NCBI GenBank assembly: GCA_026122225.1
Contig: JANEZZ010000519.1
Span: 1,364,001-1,428,000, forward strand
Length of the DNA: 64,000 nt
Source of the DNA: Heloderma charlesbogerti
Taxonomy: Eukaryota > Chordata > Lepidosauria > Squamata > Helodermatidae
Reading direction: 5' to 3'
Shown here: piece by piece, positions 1 through 10,494 of the stretch
Position numbering within the stretch: the first letter of the stretch is position 1
Layout of the letters: each line of letters begins with the position of its first letter
Notes under the pieces: model-generated
Database searches by the model: none
Seen by the model: the letters and a program-made list of their open reading frames with translations, nothing else
What the model was told of the DNA's origin: nothing
Program-made: the position numbers and the translations under genes

Positions 1-2925
1 TCTGTGTGTGTGCGTTCGTGTGTGTATAGTGCTTTTCATGTGGTTATAGCTAAACTTATAGAGCTATTTATATACTGCCCTATGTGTTATGTACACAAAG
101 CAGGCAGTTTCGTAGTGAACTGGTTATGAAAGAAATAGTATGTGTGCAAGGATCCATATAAAGGCTGTGACTAAGTTTGGAAACCAAGTAAAGCAGTATG
201 CTGAGCCTGCATTTTCAGGTCATTGTAAGGATAGCCCTGTACACTGCAACCTTACAGAAAAAAATGTTTCAAAATATGACACTCGCTTGCATGCTCTGTT
301 CAGCAATACTATCCTGTTACTAACAGTGAAGATAAACATTGTTATAAACATAACCCTTATCCAGACCCATGGGTATCTGGCACTCCTGCAACTACAGTCT
401 GACCTGTTCATTTCTAAAGACAGTGCTGCCCTGCATGCAAAAAGAAGTGTGCATCAGAGATGCTCCTTCCATTGGAATGAGTGGGGGAAATGCTTGCAGA
501 TAGTGGCTCCATTTTGCATATTGGATTGCCCCTTCTCTGCTGTGCACACAATAACTGCATGAGATCACATCACCAGACCGGAGTGAAGGGTTGTGTGCAT
601 GTTTTTATAATGCGAAGGGCACAAGTGTATGCATGTTTAGACAGAAAAAAGGTCCTACAACTCCCAGCATTCCCCAGACAGCCCTGCTGGAGCATTTCCT
701 CCAAGCGGTGGGCGAGTCAGGTGCCTCCTTCACATGTCACATGCTGCCCTGATTGAGGCAGAGCGTGCTGCATGCAAAGGCGGGAGATGTGGCCTGGGCT
801 TTGAGGAGCAATTCCTCCAAGTGCCGGTTGAGTTGCTTTCTTTGCACAGAGAGAGGCACAGAACACCATGCCTTTCTCCGCACAGAGAAGGGGAGGTACA
901 GGGGCTTCAGAGCAGAGCCCCACCTCTGACATCATCCGGCCTGAATAGACATGTATAGAATTGCACTGCCAGGCAATGTCACAATATGAAAGAACTGCTG
1001 GATTGGGCCTGAGTGTGTTGTGCTTCCTGGGATGAACCAGGAAGTTGTTAAGCGCAACACCCACTGCTTCTGGCCTGAGGAGAGAGAGGCCACCACCTGA
1101 GAGAGCCCACTGGAACAGCTTTGTTTGAATAAAACTCGTACGTTTGTTTGGAAGGCAGAGTCCGTGTGAGTCTGTGGGGCGCAGTCCACCAACTTGTGCA
1201 GCTCTGGATATGCTTGAAAAAGTACCCTCAAGTTGCGTCGGGTACCTCTCATTGCCATACCATCCTGGGTAGAGTCAGTGGCAGCTACCAGCTGAACTTG
1301 TGGAGTTATGTTTTGCTAATATCATAACCATTTCTATCGTACATGGACATGTAATATGTATTTCTTGCTTGTCTTTACACCAGTTCCATCAGGCAGGTCA
1401 CTTTTTACAAATGGGTGACATCTTTAATGTTAATCATTTTATTTAACCATAGGTCATGACAAGAGTAAAACCCCCACACAATATAATTTAACAGAGAATA
1501 CAGAAACATAAGAGCCATAAAAAAACAATGAAAATAGTAAGCAGTAGTAGCACAAAGAAGAAATAGTAGGTCTTCATGACAGCCCACCTTTTTTTCTGTT
1601 ATAAAGGCCCTTCTCAGCATTTCTGCTGCGATAACAAACTGAGCTACTGTATAGGTAATATATTTTCCATGGCTGCACAACATATAGTTTACTTTCCTCA
1701 AAAGACCATTTGCTCCTGTTATTGCCAAAAGCAGAACTGACAACAAATGCATCCTAGGAGCTGGATAAATAGAGCAATGTAACAAACAATGACAGATATC
1801 TCCCCAAAATGTAAATGTTGGTTTATTAGTTCCTCAGTGCAACAGCTTGGATAGATATTGAAAAAGGCATTGTCTGAAATTGTTGAACCATGCAAAACTA
1901 TACATGTCTACTCAGACGTAAGCCCAACTAAATTCAATGGGACTTACTCTCAGGTAAAGATTGCAGTTTTATAGCATAATTCGATCCATACTTATCTGGG
2001 AATAAGTCCCACTGAATTCAGTTGGGCTTACTTCTGAGTAAACATGCATAGGATATCAGGCCTTGATATATATACCTTCTTGGGGGGGAACACTTCAATT
2101 TTCATGGTACAAGCCCATTTATCTGCATTTTAGGAAGACATTTAAGTGTCCAAACACTTTCTCTTATAAGTACATTTAGTGATCAAAAACCTGCTGGTTA
2201 AAGACCCGAGTTAAGGTTATCTCATGTTGGCTCAAGCTCCGCAAAGACTGCAGATTAGAAGCATAGGCAAATACCTTACCTAGTGATGCCTCCGAATTTC
2301 ATAATTAGGCAGCTTGTTGGTCAAAACATGTGTGTTTCTAATGTTTACCTTTATAGCAAGCTTGGATCACTGCCTTACGAATTCATTATTAATTTCAGAA
2401 TTAATTAACTGCGAGCTTTGGAGCGTGCACAGTCTGTATCTAAAATACGGCATTTCTCCATATGCGCTGAATTGGTTGGATTAATACCCTTAATACCAGC
2501 CTGGGTCCTCCAGTGAGACATCTGCCTTGAATCTTCTGTCTTCACTGCTGAAGCTCTGGCTCCAGGACTCAGCGACAACGTTAGTCTCTTCTCCATACGG
2601 AACGGATCACCGATGGTGAGTAGACATTACCTAGAATGGCCAGGTGAAAATGAAACAACCAGTCAGGAAAGGGTGTATTACGTGGTGCCACATGATGCAC
2701 ATCACATGATTCCAAACTGAAGCTCCCGAGGTGCAGTTTGATATTGCACATTCACAAAAACTCGAATGCACAGAACAAGATCTCAAATTAAAGGAGAACT
2801 CTCGTCCAAGATTATATGAATAAATTCATTATTTTTCAAGGAAATAACAACCTCATTTGGGATACGTTCATCACTAGCCTGAAAAGATGTGATCAGTAAT
2901 GAAGGTATGTAATGTCACAAACTGT
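1..2925. other. Intergenic stretch with MITE fragments
   Basis: Begins with a short GT-rich run. At about 617-697 lies half of a palindromic MITE (family B: CTACAACTCCCAGCATTCCC). At 1892-1965 and 1983-2063 are two copies of the short MITE family A (AAGTCCCA-type core). A 60-base segment at 2190-2245 resembles 7823-7880 (shared ATCTCATGTTGG). The remainder is unremarkable; no open frame here looks like a gene. Confidence 0.5.
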
Positions 2926-3660
2926 GCTTGCTTACAACTTACACTCCATGCACCCAAACTTTTCCTTGGTCTTGCAGATGCAAATCCAGGTGGAGAGGAT
3001 GGAGTGCCTGGGAACAGCAAAGATGCCCCACCTTGTCCTGGTCCTGTATTGCCTTATGAAGCATCTGAGCCTTACTACATGGCTAGATAAATCCATTAGA
3101 GTCCTGATCTGCATAATATTGCATAGTCTGCTCTTGTGAGGTCACATTCCATAATACAAGGAATAAGCATTACACATAGAATATACAGTAGATTTTTTCT
3201 GAAAATAGACTCCCTCTGAAAACATTGGCATACTGGCAGCATTCCCACTTCAGAGTGAAACTGAGCATGCCTGACATAACTTTGCCAGCAGTTGCTGCCA
3301 TAGGCTTTCATGGGGCAGAAGAACCTTACTAACTTTTGAACTGCTGCCCAGAACCTCACCAAACCCATGAAAGACACTCCTCCTTGACAAGCCTGAATAA
3401 AGTCCACCAGTAGTTTTCAACAAAATTTGGAGAAAAATATGATATGCCATGCCAAATATTGGAGGAAAAACAGAAAATGTGTCAGTTTTCAACACCCTTT
3501 AAATTGCTGTACTTGTGGTGATTTTTATCAGTTTTGAAATGTTGCAGATCTGTAGACCTCAAGTAGATCATGGATGCCAAATTTCAAGTTAGTTGCTCAG
3601 CAGGTATCATTTTTATTAGCAGTAAGATTTTGAAATGTATAATGGTGGAACTACTGCACA
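2926..3660 (+). repeat. Unclassified dispersed repeat, copy 1
   Basis: This segment has clear homology, in the same order and orientation, to 9274-9460 and 10495-11030. Shared landmarks include TTCCTTGGTCTT, TATTGCCTTATGAAGCATCT, TTTGCCAGC followed by TGCTGCCATAGG, AAAATGTGTCAGTTT and TAGATCATGGATG. No reading frame matches a known protein and no termini are obvious. It could be part of a non-autonomous DNA element or an old retroelement internal region. Confidence 0.65.
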
Positions 3661-3743
3661 TATGTGGGAGGTAGTCTCCCATGTGCACTAGCAGCAGAAA
3701 TCTTTGATAGATGTAAATTAGTAATGGTAGAGAACTCAGAATT

Positions 3744-3760
3744 GGTGTGTGTGTGTGTGT
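3744..3760. repeat. (GT)n microsatellite
   Basis: Short uninterrupted GT dinucleotide run. Confidence 0.8.
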
Positions 3761-3806
3761 ACGTGGGCAGGGTGTTAGAAAAACAAACTGCTTCTTAGTA
3801 GCGATA

Positions 3807-4058
3807 CAGTCAGGGCCAGAAATATTGGAACAAGGATAACTGTTTTGGCAGTTGGCCTCTGTACACCACCACACTGAAGGTGAAAGGAAACACACCCAGA
3901 TGGGGGCGAAGTCAGGACTTTCAGCTGTAATTCGAGGGGTTTGACAAAAGTGGGGCACTAACCATTTAGGAAAAACAGCCAGTGGCATACACACACACAC
4001 ATGCCTACCTCCAGCATACACACACCCATCGTTGGGGGCTCATAAGTAATGGAACAAA
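3807..4058 (+). repeat. Left terminal inverted repeat of the Tc1-type element
   Basis: Pairs with 5257-5480 in inverse orientation over more than 200 bases, broken mainly by a local expansion around 3985-4015 (ACACACAC and a CCTACCTCCAGCATA insert). The inner end contains ATAAGTAATGGAACAAAC. Confidence 0.88.
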
Positions 4059-4075
4059 CCAACATCATTTCAAAC

Positions 4076-5163
4076 TTAAGGATCGCCTTTAATACCTGGA
4101 TGAAAATCCTTTGCAGTCAATGACTGCCTGAAGTCTGGAACCCATGGACATGACCAAATGCTGGGTTTCCTCCCTCTTTGACAGGCCTTTACTGCAGCTG
4201 CCTTCAGCTGGTGCTTGTCTGTGGGTCTTTCTGCCTTCAGTCTTGTCTTCAGTAAGTGAGAAGCATGCTCTATTTGGTTGAGATCAGGTGACTGAATTGG
4301 CCATTGAAGAACATCCCACTTCATTGCCTTGAGAAACTCTTGGGTAGCTCTTGCTGTATTTTGGGGTCATTATCCATCTGCAATATGAAGCGGCGTCCTA
4401 TCAGTTTGGCAGCATTCGGCTGAACCTGAGCAGAAAGTATAGCCCTATACACTTCAGAATTCATCCTGCTGCTTTTATCAGCAGTCAGGTCATCAATAAA
4501 CACCAGTGACCTGGTTCCATTGGCAACCATACATGCCCATGCCATAACACTGCCTCCACCATGTTTGACAGATGATGTGGTATGCTTTGGATTATGAGCT
4601 GTTCCTTTCCTTCTCCGTACTTTTCTCTTCCCACCATTCTGGTACAAGTTAATCTTGGTTTCATCAGTCCACAGAATCTTATTCCAGAACTGGGCAGGCT
4701 TTTTTAGGTGTTTGCTGGCAAAAGCTAATCTGGCCTGTCTGTTCTTGAGCGTTACCAGTGGTTTGCACCTTGTTGTGAAGCCTCTGTATTTACATTCATA
4801 AAGCCACTTCTTGACTGTAGATGTTGACAATGACATGCCTACCTCCACAAGAGCATTCTTGACCTGGCTAGATGTTGTGAAAGGGTTGCTCTTCACTATG
4901 AGTAGAATTCTGTAGTCATCCACTTTAGTTGTCTTCCGTGGTCTTCCAGGCCTTTTGCTGTTGCTGAGCATGCCAGTTAATTCCTTCTTTTTCAGGATGG
5001 TCCAAACTGTTGTGTTGGCCACTCCCACTGTTTTTGCTATCTCTCTGATGGGTTTATTTTGTTTCCTCAGCCTATTATGATGGCCTCCTTCACTCGCATG
5101 GATACCTCTGTGGACCTCATGTTGGGAGTTCCAGTGAACAGCTACCAAATGCAAATGTAACAC
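4076..5163 (-). pseudogene. Tc1-type transposase pseudogene
   Basis: Minus-strand remnants of a Tc1 transposase. The N-terminal helix-turn-helix region (KQNKPIREIAKTVGVA) and the AT-hook-like GRPRKTT are present, followed by the catalytic-core landmarks WTDETKI, HGGGSVMAW and MDNDPK. After MDNDPK the frame is lost near 4350 and resumes from about 4324 as MKWDVLQWPIQSPDLNQIEH, which carries the third part of the DDE core. Further frame disturbances are visible near the N-terminus (about 5090) and C-terminus. The source enzyme cuts and pastes the element by binding the terminal repeats; this copy cannot encode it. Confidence 0.9.
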
Positions 5164-5256
5164 TCAGAACCACCTCCAGGCCTTTTATCTGCTTTATTGG
5201 ACATGGGGTACCCAGGAAACAGGCCACACCTGGCCATGCAGCTGCTTGTCAGCCAT

Positions 5257-5480
5257 TCATTCCATTACTTATGCGCCACCAACGATGGGTGTGTGTGTAT
5301 GCCACTAGCTGTCCTTCCTGAATGGTTAGTGCCCCACTTTTGTCAAACCCCTTGAATTACAGCTGAAAGTCTTGACTTCACTCCCATCTGGGTGTGTTTC
5401 CTTTCAACTTTAATGTGGTGGTGTACAGAGGCCAACTGCCAAAACAGTTATCCTTGTTCCAATATTTCTGGCCCTGACTG
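5257..5480 (-). repeat. Right terminal inverted repeat of the Tc1-type element
   Basis: Inverse of the left repeat. It ends CCTGACTG directly before the TA at 5481-5482. Confidence 0.88.
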
Positions 5481-5482
5481 TA

Positions 5483-5906
5483 TGCAATGCCGGGAATTCC
5501 ATTCCATTTAAGCCCAATGGGATTTCCAATAAGCACTGGTGAACTGTATCAGATTTTTTTTCCTGATTCCGGAAATGTTTTGCACGCTGTTTTTTCAGGT
5601 CCCGTGATTTGCGCAAATGGTGATTTGGGCAAATTGGATTTTTCTTTTCTTGGGTCTTTAAATCTGTGCAAATGGGGTCATAATTTTTTTTTTTTAAAAT
5701 TTTTTATCGGCAATCTTGTGCAAGTGCACACTTCCACAAGTCCGTCTGTCTGCTACGTAGCCCCGCAGAAACATATTCCCCTTTTGTATATATCCTTGTC
5801 AGTGTCATCCTTTCCACACACTACTTCATTTAGCCCAGCAGACCCATATTCCCTACTTGTCAAGGAACTTGTCAATTTCATCCTCCCCTTTGAAAGGCCC
5901 CCCCAC
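5483..5906. other. Short spacer between Tc1 and foldback elements
   Basis: AT-rich sequence with repeated GCAAAT/GCAAATTGG words. It resembles the interior style of the hAT-like element at 25151, but no clear ends are seen. No gene. Confidence 0.35.
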
Positions 5907-5984
5907 TAGGGATGCACGAAAGTCACTTACCTGGTCTCGCAGCTTGCTTCGCGGTGGGGGGGAGGTGCTTCGCTGCTCCCCCCG

Positions 5985-6105
5985 AAGTTCAGGCCGGGGG
6001 GGGAGGCTTCCCTCCTCGCCCGGCCGAAATTCAGGCCGGGGGGAGGCTTCCCGCCTCGCCCGGCCGAAATTCAGGCCGGGGAGAAGCGCCCCGTCTCCCC
6101 GGCCG
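5985..6105. repeat. GC-rich tandem repeat, about 41-bp unit
   Basis: Nearly three copies of a unit containing TTCAGGCCGGGG, GGAGGCTTCCC and CTCGCCCGGCCG follow one another inside the left arm of the foldback element. Confidence 0.75.
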
Positions 6106-6128
6106 CGAACTTCAAAAGAAAAAAAAAA

Positions 6129-6607
6129 CGCCCCTGTGATAGGCTACATAACGATTAACGTAGCCTATCATGGCTAGATCTGCAAAGTCAGCCGTGATAG
6201 GCTACGTTAATCATCACGTAGCCTATCACGGGTGACTTTGAAAAAAAAAAAACGCGTACGCAAATGGCGGCCCCCATAGGGAGCCGCCATTCGCGTTCCT
6301 TATTTGGTCGCTGTAGTCTACCTAAATCTTTATGTAGACTACAGCGAAAATAAGGGCAACACTATTTGCGTTGTCCTTATTTTCGCCGTAGTCTACGTAA
6401 ATCTTTACGTAGACTACAGGGACCAAATAAGGAACGCGAATGGCGGCTCCCTATGGGGGCCGCCATTAGCCGTACGCGCTTTTTATTTTATTTTTTTAAG
6501 TCACCTGTGATAGGCTACGTGACGATTAACGTAGCCTATCACGGCTGACTTTGCAAATCTAGCCGTGATAGGCTACATTAATTGTTACGTAGCCTATCAC
6601 AGGGGCG
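6129..6607. repeat. 479-bp imperfect palindrome made of eight smaller hairpins
   Basis: The left arm (6129 to about 6358) and right arm (about 6373 to 6607) are reverse complements with few mismatches. Each arm holds four shorter inverted repeats: two with stems GTGATAGGCTAC / GTAGCCTATCAC (about 6137-6171 and 6191-6231; 6506-6544 and 6562-6603), one with AATGGCGGC / GCCGCCATT (6264-6294; 6439-6467), and one with CTGTAGTCTAC / GTAGACTACAG (6309-6346; 6384-6421). A-rich spacers separate them. Confidence 0.92.
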
Positions 6608-6875
6608 TTTTTGGTTTTTTTTTTACTTTTCTTGTAATGGCGGTGGCGGCAGCCGGTCAAAAGACCGGCTGCCGCCCCCGCCCCTGACGAAGACCTGCTG
6701 AACTGCCGCCGGGACCTGCCGCCGGGAGGGACATTCGTGAAAGGTAAGTCCCACCCCGGGGGGGGAGGCGGGGGGCGGGGGGGCGGAGAATTTCTCCCCG
6801 AACAACCTTCGGAGGACCGAATGCGTTGGCACTCGGCCCCCCGAAGTTTCGGGGAGAAATTCTCCCCCATCCCTA

Positions 6876-7936
6876 CCCCCACCCCCTTTGCTAGGGGAGA
6901 CAGAACAAAATCTTCCAGAGCTGAACCAGTAAAATCCATCAAGATTTCACCCCCAGATTTCACCCTATATATCCCTACTTCTGAGCCCATTATAGATTGA
7001 GCTGTGAGCAGTCTTCACTGACACCATTCCCACCCCCATCCTTCCTTTTCCCTTGCATGGCAGTTGGAAGGGTTCATGCTAAGGCCTCTGTTAAGCCCTA
7101 TATGTAGCTGTGTCAGCATTCAGGAGCATAGGAGTCATGGTAAATTTATTTCCCATGACACCTGCCATTTACCATGTCTTTTGATAGCTCGGAATACTTG
7201 TGCAAGCTCATGGGAAATGTACTTCCTACAGTTCCTGACATCTCTACTTAGCACCTCTGGTGTCCTTTCTCTTCCTGATAACAAATGGGTCTGACCTTAA
7301 AGAAATTATTTGGGATTCCACTCGAATCAGGTCCCTCACAAAACCAAAGAGAGATTGACTAGTTCTCATGGCCTTAAGGCAAATTGCTGACAAATGACCA
7401 TTCAAGGAGCCTTTTTCTTTTTCCATATTCCCATGACACTTCAAGGTCTGAGCTGGGTCTCTTCCGTTTCGTACCCATCAGGAATCTATTTATATCATGG
7501 TGACATTTGTCCATCAGCAATCAGCAGCAACACTATCTGGGCTGGCAAAAAAAGAGAACACGTTCTTCTGATATGGCCCCTTTATATTAAGAACACTTTG
7601 ATGAAGGGTCTGGAAATTAAATCCATTCAAATACTATAATCAAACTATTTTTCATTATAGTATGGGGTGTGTGCCCTCTAGTGTTCACCATTCAAGGTTG
7701 GGAAACTTGTTCATTATGTTGCAAGAGTCAATGAGCCAGAGGACCGTTGCTTATATTCTATCAAAATATTGGCCCAGGATGGCTGCACATTCATCCAATC
7801 ATTTAAAAAAAAAAAAAAAAACCTGCCAGTTTAAGACCAGAGTTAAGTCTATCTCATGTTGGATCAAGCCCTACCATGCCAGGAAACATACGTACTCCAT
7901 GATTAGTAATTATTCTGTGCAAATTGTGAGGCTGCA
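6876..7936. other. Intergenic stretch, no recognised gene
   Basis: Mostly unique-looking sequence. A run of 18 A residues lies at about 7804-7821 next to a segment (7823-7880) similar to 2190-2245. No coding region is supported. Confidence 0.45.
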
Positions 7937-8038
7937 GGCTCTGATGTCAGTGGGGCTGGGGGGACCTTTAGAGTTCTGACTGGTTCTGAATGAAACCCAG
8001 AGTGGATTCACCTCCCCACTGAGATCGGAGCCACCAGC
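7937..8038. repeat. Palindromic MITE family G, deletion copy
   Basis: Shares CTGATGTCAGTGGGG, GTTCTGACTGGTTCTGA and CCCCACTGAGATC with the fuller palindrome at 9092-9268, but lacks most of one arm. A CR1 3' end follows within eight bases. Confidence 0.65.
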
Positions 8039-8045
8039 CCCACTC

Positions 8046-8978
8046 ATAGAATCATAGAATGGTAGGGTCGGAAGGGGCCTACAAGCCCATCGGGCCCAAC
8101 CCCCTGCTTAATGCAGGAATCCAAGTCAGACCATCCCCGACAGATGGCTGTCCAGTCTCATCCTGAATGCCTCCAGTGTGGGAGAGCCCACCACCTCCCT
8201 AGGGAATTGGTTCCATTGTCGTATTCCTCTAACAGTCAGGAATTTTTTCCTGATGTTCAGCCGGAATCTGGCTTCCTGTGACTTGAGCCCATTATTCCGT
8301 GTCCTGCGTTCTGGGATGATCAAGAAGAGATGCTGGCCTTCCTCTCTGTGACAATCTTTCAAGTACTTAAGAGTGCTATCATATCTCCCCTCAGTCTTCT
8401 CTTCTCAAGGCTAAACATGCCCAGTTCTTTCAGTTTCTCCTCATAGGGCTTTGTTTCCAGTCCCCTGATCATCTTTGTTGCCCTCCTCTGAACCCTCTCC
8501 AGTTTGTCTGCATCCTTTTTAAAGTGTGGTGCCCAGAACTGGACACAGTACTCCAGATGAGGCCTAACCAGTGCTGAGTAGAGGGGAACTAGTACTTCCC
8601 GGGATTTGGAAGCTATGCTTCTATTAATGCAGCCCAAAATAGCACTTGCCTTTTTTGCAGCCACATCACATTTTTGGCTCATATTCAGCTTGTGATTGAC
8701 AACAATTCCAAGATCCTTCTCCCTTGTAGTGTTGTTGAGCCACGTATCCCACATCTTGTAACTGTGCATTTGGTTACTTTTTCCTAGGTGCAGAACTGGG
8801 CATTTCTCCCTATTAAATGTCATTCTGTTGTTTTTTGCCCAGCGCTCCAGTCTATCCAGATCACTTTGAATTTGGTTTCTGTCTTCCAAAGTGTTAACTA
8901 TCCCACCCAATTTTGTGTCATCTGCAAATTTGATCATCATTCCCTGACCTCCTCCTCCAAGTCATTAATAAAAATGTT
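8046..8978 (-). mobile_element. CR1 LINE, 5'-truncated
   Basis: On the minus strand the element ends in the CR1-typical ATTCTATGATTCTAT at 8046. It carries the distal part of the reverse transcriptase, starting at the catalytic FADDTK motif, and is cut off on its 5' side near 8978, as usual for CR1 insertions. Confidence 0.93.
8126..8940 (-). pseudogene. CR1 reverse transcriptase C-terminal fragment
   Basis: Two overlapping minus-strand frames (8359-8940, then 8126-8362) encode the end of a CR1 reverse transcriptase. The polymerase motif KFADDTKLGG is followed by the thumb/C-terminal landmarks LGIVVNHKLNMSQ, LVRPHLEYC and WAPHFKKD, then QHLFLIIPERRTRNNGL and IRQWNQFPREVV. A frameshift near 8360 separates them. 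Non-functional remnant of a non-LTR retrotransposon polymerase. Confidence 0.92.
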
Positions 8979-9091
8979 GATCTCAAGCTGCAATCCTGCC
9001 CCTTCAGCCTGTACTTCGCCTTTGCCTGGGGGGGTCATAGACCCTCTTTTGGGAGAAGACTGAGCCAAAGTAGGAATTGACAACCAGTAAA

Positions 9092-9268
9092 GGCTGGTGG
9101 CTCAGATGTCAGTGGGGCAGTGATTCCGCCCTGTGTTTCAGTCAGAACCAGTCAGAACTCTAAAGGGGCTCTCCAAGGTGCAACCTTGGATAGATCCTTT
9201 AGAATTCTGACTGGTTCTGACTGAAACCAGGAGCAGATTCATCGCCCCACTGACATCCGAGCCACCAT
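9092..9268. repeat. Palindromic MITE family G, fuller copy
   Basis: Inverted halves run from GGCTGGTGGCTCAGATGTCAG to CTGACATCCGAGCCACCA, with internal GTCAGAACCAGTCAGAAC pairing with TTCTGACTGGTTCTGAC. No open frame. Confidence 0.75.
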
Positions 9269-9273
9269 CGTCC

Positions 9274-9460
9274 ACTGCTTACAACTCACCATCCATGTGC
9301 ATACCCTTTTCCTTGGTCTTTCAGGCTAAAACATATGGGTAGGATGGAGTGCCTGGAACAAGGAAATATGGGCACTTTCTCCTCTTCCTGTATTGCCTTA
9401 TGAAGCATCTGAGCCTTAACTGAATTGCTCAAGAAATCCACCTGTGAGTTGACTCGTGCT
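9274..9460 (+). repeat. Unclassified dispersed repeat, copy 2, first part
   Basis: Homologous to 2926-3140 (CTTACAACTCACC, CCTTGGTCTTTCAGG, GGATGGAGTGCCTGG, CCTTATGAAGCATCTGAGCC). The second part of the same copy follows at 10495, after about 1 kb that includes a MITE at 9785. Confidence 0.6.
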
Positions 9461-9784
9461 GTTTTGTTTTCTCCTCAGAACCTCCTATGGTGCTCCTTAG
9501 GGCCAAAAAGGGTTGTGCTCTGGCATCCTGCAGGAGGCTGCACCTTACATACAACTATGTATATATCTATCCAGCACAGATTCTCACAATCATCTGACCA
9601 TCCTTAGACAGAATATGAACATGCATTCACTGTAATGTGTGCATACCCATTTTATGTGAACACGTGTTCACAGATTGTACATGTGTTGAAATTAATATGT
9701 GAAGACCCCTAAAGTGAGCATGCATTCATCAATTCAGACAACTGTATGTGCATACATTCAACCCAGATTCAGTGTATGCATTAA

Positions 9785-9907
9785 GGGAACAATCCTATGC
9801 ATGCTTAGGCAGAAAAAAGTCCTACAGCTTCCAGCATTCCCCAGCCACATGGAATGCTGGGAGTTGTAGGACTTTTTTTCTGTCTAAACATGCATAGGAT
9901 TGCGCCC
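9785..9907. mobile_element. Harbinger-like palindromic MITE, family B
   Basis: A 123-bp palindrome flanked on both sides by TAA (9782-9784, 9908-9910). The ends read GGGAACAATCCTATGCATG and CATGCATAGGATTGCGCCC; the inner arms carry CCTACAGCTTCCAGCATTCC / GGAATGCTGGGAGTTGTAGG. A TWA 3-bp duplication and GGG-start ends suggest PIF/Harbinger; this is inference. Confidence 0.8.
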
Positions 9908-10365
9908 TAAGTAAAATTCTAGCGTCTGTGTACAAATCAGGTACGAAGGCATATAGGCAATAGCCCTATTCAGATGTTCAAAAATCTCAGGAAAGGGATA
10001 TGAGGATATGTGCAGTGTTCAGGAGAATATGGTTACAGGTTCCCTTCAGACCTTCTCCATCAACACAGAGAGGTCAGGAGTGGACAGCGCATGCATCCCT
10101 TCCATACTTAATTTTTAAACTCCTAAATATGACCAGATTCTAACAGCCACCTGGACAAGCATACCTATGTTATAACAAGCATATATGTTAGACTGAATGT
10201 GGACACACATCAGTCTCTAGTATGATGTCAAATCACTGCTTGTCCTTTTCCCACAAGAAAGAAACAGCGGAGATTGGGGACCTCATGCTGTATTCCTGCT
10301 TTCAGGAAGGTGACACGGGCCCCCCATCCTCACGTTTCCTTTTCCCACCACACAGAAAAGATTTG

Positions 10366-10400
10366 TCTGTTTGTTTGTTTATTACATTTCTATTCTGTCC
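10366..10400 (-). repeat. Short SINE/LINE tail fragment with (GTTT)n
   Basis: TTTGTTTGTTTATTACATTTCTATTCTG resembles the minus-strand tail of Sauria-type SINEs; too short to classify. Confidence 0.35.
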
Positions 10401-10494
10401 AACAGCCAAACAAGATAAGGGATCGGGGTTCCTGTGCTGGGACTGGGGAGGGGGATTAAAGTCCCCCTCCTCCCCCCCATGCTAGGGTCCCATT

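Larger units (their letters stand above)
3807..5480 (-). mobile_element. Tc1/mariner-type DNA transposon, full length
   Basis: A 1674-bp element flanked by TA on both sides (3805-3806 and 5481-5482), the Tc1/mariner target duplication. Both ends begin CAGTCAGGGCCAGAAATATT. The terminal inverted repeats are long (left about 3807-4058, right about 5257-5480) and contain an outer and an inner copy of a TGGAACAA-type motif, the IR/DR layout of the Sleeping Beauty-like branch. The left repeat is longer because a stretch of about 28 bases with GT repeats is duplicated. The transposase gene inside is broken. Confidence 0.93.
5907..6875. mobile_element. hAT-like non-autonomous foldback element
   Basis: A 969-bp unit with inverted ends TAGGGATG...CATCCCTA. 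The flanks are nearly the same C-rich word (CCCCCCAC at 5899-5906, CCCCCACC at 6876-6883), consistent with an 8-bp duplication blurred by C-run slippage. From left to right it has a GC-rich arm with tandem repeats, a 479-bp palindromic core (6129-6607), and a second GC-rich arm with its own hairpins (e.g. GCAGCCGGTCAAAAGACCGGCTGC at 6650-6675, written here in two halves joined by the loop TCAAAAGA; and a pair of AGAATTTCTCC words at 6785 and 6855). No transposase is encoded. The hAT assignment rests on the ends and on comparison with the elements at 25151 and 41005, and is an inference. Confidence 0.7.

Noticed and set aside
978..1260. LTR-like segment (TGTCACAATATG..., AATAAAACTCG, a GTGAGTCTGTGGGG run)
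   Set aside because: It has an AATAAA and a possible R/U5-like composition, but no matching second copy, no clear TG...CA ends and no target duplication.
1405..1785. Minus-strand open frame of 126 codons
   Set aside because: Hydrophobic composition with no family features, in AT-rich sequence; no splice or promoter context.
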